5,363 nt of DNA from CAYQTL01 sp964420405 (GTDB lineage: Bacteria > Acidobacteriota > Thermoanaerobaculia > Thermoanaerobaculales > Sulfomarinibacteraceae). Made by a program: the position numbers and the translations under genes. The notes under the pieces are model-generated. The model did no database searches, was not told the DNA's origin, and saw only the letters and a list, made by a program, of their open reading frames with translations. Position 1 is the first letter of the stretch; each line of letters starts with the position of its first letter. Below, piece by piece: positions 1-5,363 of this stretch. The stretch is taken from assembly GCA_964420405.1 (NCBI GenBank), contig CAYQTL010000147.1, positions 1 through 5,363 on the forward strand. Reading direction: 5' to 3'.

Positions 1-183
1 CCCGCCCTCTTCGACCCCCCCGGTGGCCTCAACCGCAGCCGCTCCCTCCAGTGGGTTCCCGGCCGCCAGGCGACGTCCGAGCCCGGTGGACCGATCCGCG
101 AGAGCCCGCCCCGACCTGCGGCGTGGAAGAGCCCGCCTCCAGCCCCTGTCACCCCGTCGCGGGGCGCACCTCGAAGCTCGTGA
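1..183 (+). CDS. Probable C-terminal end of an unrecognised protein (5' end outside window)
   Basis: Frame 1 is open from the left edge to a TGA at 181-183, giving about 60 residues that begin PALFDPPGGLNRSRSLQWVP. The case for coding is codon bias. Over the first 100 or so bases nearly every third position in this frame is G or C (about 31 of 35), while first and second positions are mixed, which is the pattern of the real genes here. The last 25 residues are Pro/Arg/Ser-rich and look like a disordered tail. I recognise no family. If real, its last 35 bases overlap the 3' end of the convergent cytochrome gene. The region could also be non-coding, because GC-rich DNA easily leaves frames open. 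Confidence 0.35.
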   Translation, partial: PALFDPPGGLNRSRSLQWVPGRQATSEPGGPIRESPPRPAAWKSPPPAPVTPSRGAPRSS

Positions 184-1543
184 CGTGCTCGCCCATCTTG
201 ACGGGCTCCCACTCCTCGGCGGGCACGCCCATGTGCGCCCCGACCGACGACACCAGCCGCGAGTACCAGACGGTGGCGGTGACCGTGACCGGCCCCGGTG
301 CGAGACCGTCGGGAAGCGCCCACGTGAAGGTCTCGTTGCGGGCCTTGAGCGGCTCGAGGCGGTAGTCGGGACCGAAGCTCGCCGTGTACCACTGGGCGAT
401 CGTCATCCGCCCGTCGGGGTCGAGGTAGGGGAGGCGGTAGATGCGGTCCCCGGCGGGCACCTCGCCGTCCCGCGAGAGACCCTCGAACCCCTCGATCCCC
501 TGGATCTCGCCGATCACGAAGTAGGCCTTCGCGGACGGGTCGGCGATGGTCATCGGCTCGCCCTCGAAGCCCTTGGGGTCGACCGGCAGGTGGAAGCGGC
601 GCCCGGCTGCATCTCTCGCCTCGACGTGCATCCACACCACCCGTTCCTCGGCGGAGCCGGACGGGATCATGTGGCCCGCCTTGGCGTTGACGACGGTCGC
701 GGTGAGGACGACCTCGTCGCCGGCGTCGGCCTCGAGCACCGACGGGTGGATCCGGACCTCGACGGCCCCCCGGAGCTTGCCCGGGTCGTGGGCGCCGTGG
801 AACAGGTGCTGGCGGATGTCGGGGTGGTCCTGACCGCCGGCCTCCGGCGCCGAGTTGCCGGCAGCAGGCGGCATGTGGCAGTCCTGGCAGGTGATGCCGC
901 CGGCCGCCCAGGGGCTGTCCTGCCACTCGAGGTGGGTCGCCTTGACCCAGACGCCGAACGGGTCCTTCTCGTTGTGGCAGGTGCCGCACAGCTCGGCCGA
1001 CGCGAGGAAGGGGTTGGCGGCGATCTCGTGGGCCGGGCTCTCGGTGCCGCTGCGGACCCCCTGCTTGGGACCGCCCGGCGCCACGATCCAGTTGAAGTTG
1101 AACGGCACGTCCCCCTCGAAGCCGGTGATCGAGTGGCACAGGTCGCACGAGATCGCCTCGTTGGCGCGGGTGCCCTCGGCCGGCCGGGCCGGCGGGATAT
1201 CGCCGGCGAGGAAGGCGAGCGGCGAGTGGCAGCCGTTGCAGCCGGCCTTCACGCCGGCGACCTTGGCGACCTGCTCGGCGTGGGGGAGCGCGAGCTCGAA
1301 GTACTCGATCTCGTCCCAGTGATGGGTGAAGCACTCCGACATCAGCGACTGGTGGTGCTGCCGGGTGATGTCCACGTGGCACTCGGCGCACACGGCGTCG
1401 GTCTCGAAGGCCTCGTACGGATGCGTTCCCAGCGCGGCGTCGCCGGCCTTGGGTGGGTCGGCGTCGGCGACGGCGAGCGCCGCGGCGGCGAGGGCGAGCC
1501 CGGTGGCGGCGACGACGGCGAGGACGGTGACGGTGGGGCGCAT
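149..1543 (-). CDS. Exported five-heme cytochrome c family protein
   Basis: The 464-residue product is an extracytoplasmic electron-transfer protein. Residues 1-26 form a Sec signal peptide: short basic start, Ala/Leu/Val core, and a likely cut after AVA at 24-26. Five CxxCH heme c motifs lie at residues 52-56, 102-106, 133-137, 186-190 and 219-223, with many extra histidines (63, 64, 74, 75, 88, 172, 204) that could be distal ligands. After the heme region, residues 260-464 form a heme-free, beta-rich domain with a VVNAKAGHMIPSG segment; similar Gly-His-x-x-Pro-[ST]-Gly segments recur in multiheme cytochromes of the cytochrome c554-like group. The heme part resembles that group, but substrate and partner cannot be read from sequence. 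I chose the ATG at 1543 because a strong Shine-Dalgarno precedes it and the signal peptide begins there; the frame stays open upstream only through repeat DNA. The gene is transcribed divergently from the kinase and seems to be monocistronic within the window. Confidence 0.9.
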   Translation of the reverse strand: MRPTVTVLAVVAATGLALAAAALAVADADPPKAGDAALGTHPYEAFETDAVCAECHVDITRQHHQSLMSECFTHHWDEIEYFELALPHAEQVAKVAGVKAGCNGCHSPLAFLAGDIPPARPAEGTRANEAISCDLCHSITGFEGDVPFNFNWIVAPGGPKQGVRSGTESPAHEIAANPFLASAELCGTCHNEKDPFGVWVKATHLEWQDSPWAAGGITCQDCHMPPAAGNSAPEAGGQDHPDIRQHLFHGAHDPGKLRGAVEVRIHPSVLEADAGDEVVLTATVVNAKAGHMIPSGSAEERVVWMHVEARDAAGRRFHLPVDPKGFEGEPMTIADPSAKAYFVIGEIQGIEGFEGLSRDGEVPAGDRIYRLPYLDPDGRMTIAQWYTASFGPDYRLEPLKARNETFTWALPDGLAPGPVTVTATVWYSRLVSSVGAHMGVPAEEWEPVKMGEHVTSFEVRPATG

Positions 1544-1548
1544 GCTCT

Positions 1549-1557
1549 CTCCTCCTC
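1549..1557 (-). promoter_or_regulatory. Strong ribosome binding site of the cytochrome gene
   Basis: On the minus strand GAGGAGGAG lies just ahead of the ATG at 1543. The GGAGG core (1555-1551) leaves a 7-nt gap. This fixes the start and rules out the longer open frame that extends upstream through repeats. Confidence 0.85.
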
Positions 1558-1584
1558 GGAACAGGATCGATTCCAGCTCCTCGT

Positions 1585-1614
1585 ACCCTAGCCGCCACGT
1601 CTTGCGATTGTCAA
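1585..1614 (-). promoter_or_regulatory. Candidate sigma-70-type promoter of the cytochrome gene
   Basis: On the minus strand a perfect -35 box TTGACA (1614-1609) is followed after 18 bases by TAGGGT (1590-1585), a weak -10 that keeps the conserved T, A and final T. Transcription would start near 1578, giving a leader of about 35 nt that contains the ribosome binding site. The box sits in the only clearly A/T-rich patch of the intergenic region (about 1605-1640). It overlaps the 8-bp palindrome TCAATTGA (1611-1618), which could be an operator half, but nothing proves this. The match is by eye. Confidence 0.5.
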
Positions 1615-1640
1615 TTGAGAACAGGTTCAAATTTCGAGAA

Positions 1641-1692
1641 GCCTGCCCTGAGCAAGCCCCGCTGCACCGCAGCGGGGCGTTGTCGAAGGGCC
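1641..1692. repeat. Hairpin repeat, copy 1
   Basis: Bases 1656-1692 are identical to 1751-1787 over 37 bp. The core is a perfect 9-bp inverted repeat, CCCCGCTGC and GCAGCGGGG around the loop ACC (1657-1677). It is followed by CGTTGTCGAAGGGCC and preceded by GCCTGCCC TGAGCAA (1641-1655). Read on the minus strand, the outer parts are CCCTTCGACAA and TTGCTCAGGGCAGGC, which look like the two halves of a CTTCGACAAGCTCAGGG-type dispersed repeat with the GC hairpin set into its middle. No T-run follows, so it does not look like an intrinsic terminator. Confidence 0.8.
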
Positions 1693-1738
1693 TCCCGAAC
1701 AACCGCACCGTCGTTCGCCTCTGCCCTGTCGCACCTCC

Positions 1739-1787
1739 GCCTGCCCCGCTGCCCCGCTGCACCGCAGCGGGGCGTTGTCGAAGGGCC
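1739..1787. repeat. Hairpin repeat, copy 2
   Basis: The 37 bp at 1751-1787 match copy 1 exactly, including the 9-bp stem (1752-1772) and the CGTTGTCGAAGGGCC tail. The left arm also begins GCCTGCCC (1739-1746), but the next bases are CGCT instead of TGAGCAA, producing a small tandem of GCCCCGCT (1743-1758). The two copies lie in the same orientation, 95 bp apart measured at identical points. Confidence 0.8.
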
Positions 1788-1820
1788 CCTACGAGCTTTG
1801 CAGGCGGGTCGCCACCGCCT

Positions 1821-1855
1821 CCGATCCCGATCCCGATCCCGATCCCGATCCCGAT
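1821..1855. repeat. GATCCC hexamer tandem array
   Basis: After CC there are five exact GATCCC units (1823-1852) and a partial GAT, about 5.8 perfect copies with a 6-bp period. It lies outside any supported gene. A hexamer array does not break reading frames, which explains why long spurious frames run through it. Copy number at such arrays can vary between strains by replication slippage. Confidence 0.9.
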
Positions 1856-1901
1856 GGCAGCGGCCGCGCTCAGCGTCAGCGGCAGGAACAGGGACACATT
1901 C

Positions 1902-1932
1902 CAGCGACAGCCTCAGCGACAGCGGCTGTCGC
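1902..1932. repeat. Short direct repeat and tight inverted repeat
   Basis: CAGCGACAGC occurs twice (1902-1911 and 1914-1923). The second copy overlaps a perfect 8-bp inverted repeat, GCGACAGC and GCTGTCGC, with one central base (1916-1932). The one-base centre favours a protein-binding dyad or cruciform over an RNA hairpin. No function can be assigned. Confidence 0.6.
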
Positions 1933-1952
1933 GAACGAGGTACCGGCTTCCC

Positions 1953-1976
1953 GTAGCGCCGGCTTCCAGCCGGCAG
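1953..1976. repeat. REP-like palindromic element
   Basis: GTAGC is followed by a perfect 7-bp stem, GCCGGCT and AGCCGGC, with loop TCC (1958-1974). A GTAGC lead followed by a small GC-rich palindrome resembles dispersed REP-type extragenic repeats that I recall from several GC-rich phyla. A related half, ACCGGCTTCCCGTAGC, lies directly to the left (1942-1957). Family membership is inference; the hairpin is directly visible. Confidence 0.5.
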
Positions 1977-2068
1977 GCAGACGCACGGCTTCCCAGCTCC
2001 GACGTGCGGGCGCCGGGATCGGGCGGCGGCTCGCGGGAGGCGCAGGTGGTCGTGGCTGTCCGGCCCGG

Positions 2069-2134
2069 ACGCCGCCAGGATGAGAAGTCTCTCGCGGCGT
2101 GTTCTGTGCTACGAGGACGAAATGAGAAGTCGTC
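2069..2134 (+). promoter_or_regulatory. Two successive leader hairpins upstream of the kinase gene
   Basis: The first hairpin has the arms ACGCCGC (2069-2075) and GCGGCGT (2094-2100) with an 18-nt loop in which GAGA and TCTC can also pair. The second has the arms GACGA (2116-2120) and TCGTC (2130-2134) with the 9-nt loop AATGAGAAG. Both loops contain the same ATGAGAAG, part of a 10-bp direct repeat ATGAGAAGTC at 2080-2089 and 2122-2131. The position, 22 nt before the kinase start, would suit a 5' leader that controls expression. I see no convincing promoter box for the kinase operon here. Confidence 0.35.
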
Positions 2135-2140
2135 GCAATC

Positions 2141-2145
2141 AGAGG
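2141..2145 (+). promoter_or_regulatory. Weak ribosome binding site for the kinase gene
   Basis: AGAGG lies 10 nt before the GTG at 2156. It is modest but is the best match near the N-terminus. The alternative GTG at 2177 would still keep the conserved N-terminal WGRLRDLFDRAVELP segment and has no better site. Confidence 0.45.
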
Positions 2146-2155
2146 TCGGCGCCGC

Positions 2156-4881
<2,726 letters not shown>

Positions 4882-4885
<4 letters not shown>

Positions 4886-5363
4886 GGCCGCGTCGCAACC
4901 ACGCCGCCTGGGTCGGCCCGCTCCTGTCGCTGGCGGGCCTGGTGAGCTACTTCACGGTCGCGGTGCGGTTTCCCGATCTCCGTGACGTGCCGGTGCTCAA
5001 CCTGACGCTCGTCCTCGCGGGCCTCGCACTGTCGGTGTGGGCGGTGCTGCCGCGGCGTTCGGCGTGGTCGCTGGCGGGCCTCGCGGTGTCCGCCGTCGCG
5101 GCCGCGGCCCTCTTCGGCTACGTGTTCGTGCTGTCCGAGCAGCTGCCGGCAGCCGCCGAGGGTGTCCCGGTCGGCGCACCCGCGCCGCCGTTCTCGCTGC
5201 CGGACGGCAGCGGCCGGACCGTCGCCCTCGAGACCTACGCGGGCCGCCCGCTGGTGCTCGTCTTCTATCGCGGTTTCTGGTGACCGTTCTGCCTGTCGGA
5301 GCTGCAAGGTTTGCAGTCGCGGATCACGGACATCAGGGCGGCGGGGGCGGAGGTGGTGGCGGT
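4882..5363 (+). CDS. Membrane-anchored peroxiredoxin-like selenoprotein (3' end outside window)
   Basis: This is a predicted extracytoplasmic thiol/selenol redox enzyme of the AhpC/TSA (peroxiredoxin-like) group. It starts with ATG inside the kinase stop (ATGA) and has no good ribosome binding site of its own, which fits coupling. Residues 8-30, 37-56 and 62-84 are membrane segments. The basic N-terminus (RPRR) and the RR at 58-59 place those ends inside, so the domain after residue 85 faces out. From about 96 (VGAPAPPFSLPDGSG) a typical AhpC/TSA fold begins, and LVLVFYRGFW leads into the active site. Codon 134 is TGA, where relatives have the first Cys of CPFC. The frame continues PFCLSELQGLQ and on to AEVVAV at the window edge, 26 full codons later. 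I read codon 134 as selenocysteine, giving a UxxC motif with Cys137, which in peroxiredoxin alignments occupies the peroxidatic position. A full protein should be roughly 260-280 residues. The alternatives are a nonsense mutation or a sequencing error of TGC to TGA. Confidence 0.85.
5281..5283 (+). other. In-frame TGA read as selenocysteine (Sec134)
   Basis: The TGA stands between TTC TGG and CCG TTC TGC, so the product reads FYRGFW-U-PFC. The family expects Cys here, and TGC differs from TGA by one base. Conserved sequence on both sides, the remaining CxxC cysteine and the hairpin just downstream all favour recoding over termination. Only TGA is affected, and the neighbouring genes use TGA as a normal stop, so this is not a genome-wide code change. 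Confidence 0.82.
5284..5329 (+). promoter_or_regulatory. Candidate bacterial SECIS element
   Basis: The upper stem is CTGCAA (5302-5307) and TTGCAG (5311-5316), six perfect pairs closed by the loop GGT (GGU in RNA), with a further G-U pair below (5301/5317). The loop starts 24 nt after the TGA. Known bacterial SECIS hairpins bind SelB, lie within the coding region directly after the UGA and carry a G, often GGU, at the start of the apical loop, as in E. coli fdhF. CCGT right after the TGA (5284-5287) can pair with ACGG (5326-5329) as a lower stem; the middle of the stem is poorly paired. The stem-loop codons CAA, GGT and TTG are unusual for this GC-rich gene, as expected if RNA structure constrains them. 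Confidence 0.75.

Larger units (their letters stand above)
1544..2155. other. Divergent intergenic region, repeat-rich, no gene seen
   Basis: This stretch of about 610 bp separates the start of the cytochrome gene from the start of the kinase gene. It holds the cytochrome promoter and ribosome binding site at its left end, then two hairpin repeats, a hexamer tandem array, several inverted repeats and the kinase leader. Long open frames cross it on both strands, but they translate into low-complexity products (Gly-Ile, Asp-Pro or Ser-Arg runs over the hexamer array) and have no supporting start or codon bias. I see no tRNA, no other RNA gene and no transposase. A smaller motif, GGAACAGGGACACATTCC at 1885-1902, has GGAA/TTCC ends and may be another dispersed-repeat fragment. 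Confidence 0.7.

Noticed and set aside
152..164. CCCCG-TCG-CGGGG hairpin at the cytochrome 3' end as a terminator
   Set aside because: The stem is only 5 bp, lies just before the stop codon inside the gene and has no T-run after it.
23..1591. 522-codon plus-strand frame opposite the cytochrome gene
   Set aside because: The five heme motifs and signal peptide on the other strand are decisive; this frame is a GC-rich shadow without a known domain.
1657..1787. The two GC hairpins as intrinsic terminators
   Set aside because: Neither stem is followed by a T-run on either strand, and the two flanking genes diverge, so no transcript of theirs needs to end here.
1641..1787. CRISPR array
   Set aside because: There are only two repeat copies with a single 58-bp gap, no further units and no cas genes in the window.
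1544..1897. N-terminal extension of the cytochrome frame by 118 residues upstream of 1543
   Set aside because: It runs through the promoter, a hairpin repeat and the GATCCC array (giving a Gly-Ile run). The strong ribosome binding site and signal peptide mark 1543 as the true start.
5281..5283. TGA as the ordinary stop of a 133-residue membrane protein
   Set aside because: The family-specific sequence continues in the same frame directly after it, the TGA sits on a redox Cys position and a SECIS-like hairpin follows. It cannot be excluded without the rest of the gene.

Overview
The window is very GC-rich (my rough impression is around 70% G+C, with strong G/C bias at third codon positions). 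It looks like a Gram-negative chromosome from an Acidobacteriota-like lineage. That guess rests on two family-level features: a serine/threonine kinase with a single membrane segment and a long TPR tail, and a periplasmic multiheme cytochrome c with a C-terminal beta-type domain. Both are common in Acidobacteriota such as Thermoanaerobaculia, but not exclusive to them, so the taxonomy is inference.

Layout. Bases 1-183 probably hold the 3' end of an unrecognised plus-strand gene. Its end would overlap, tail to tail, the 3' end of a minus-strand gene (149-1543) for an exported five-heme cytochrome c. That gene has a strong Shine-Dalgarno sequence and a recognisable sigma-70-type promoter. A gene-free, divergent region of about 610 bp follows (1544-2155). 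It is packed with small repeats: two copies of a 37-bp hairpin repeat, a GATCCC hexamer tandem array, several inverted repeats including a REP-like one, and two successive leader hairpins that both expose ATGAGAAG just upstream of the next gene.

On the plus strand, 2156-4885 encodes a 909-residue PknB-type kinase: cytoplasmic kinase domain, one membrane segment, then a coiled coil and about nine TPR units outside. Its stop overlaps (ATGA) the start of a gene at 4882 that runs off the window. That gene encodes three membrane segments followed by an extracytoplasmic peroxiredoxin/thioredoxin-fold domain.

The main result is in the last gene. Its reading frame meets a TGA at 5281-5283 exactly where the family has the first cysteine of a CxxC redox motif (FYRGFW-[TGA]-PFC). 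The same frame then continues with clear peroxiredoxin-like sequence to the window end. A 6-bp hairpin with a GGU loop starts 18 nt after the TGA, which fits a bacterial SECIS element. I therefore read this gene as a membrane-anchored selenoprotein with a UxxC motif, not as a truncated 133-residue protein.

Taken together, the kinase and the selenoprotein form a probable two-gene, translationally coupled unit. It joins an envelope-spanning kinase sensor to an outward-facing thiol/selenol peroxidase-like enzyme. The divergent cytochrome adds another extracytoplasmic redox protein, but any functional link to it is inference.
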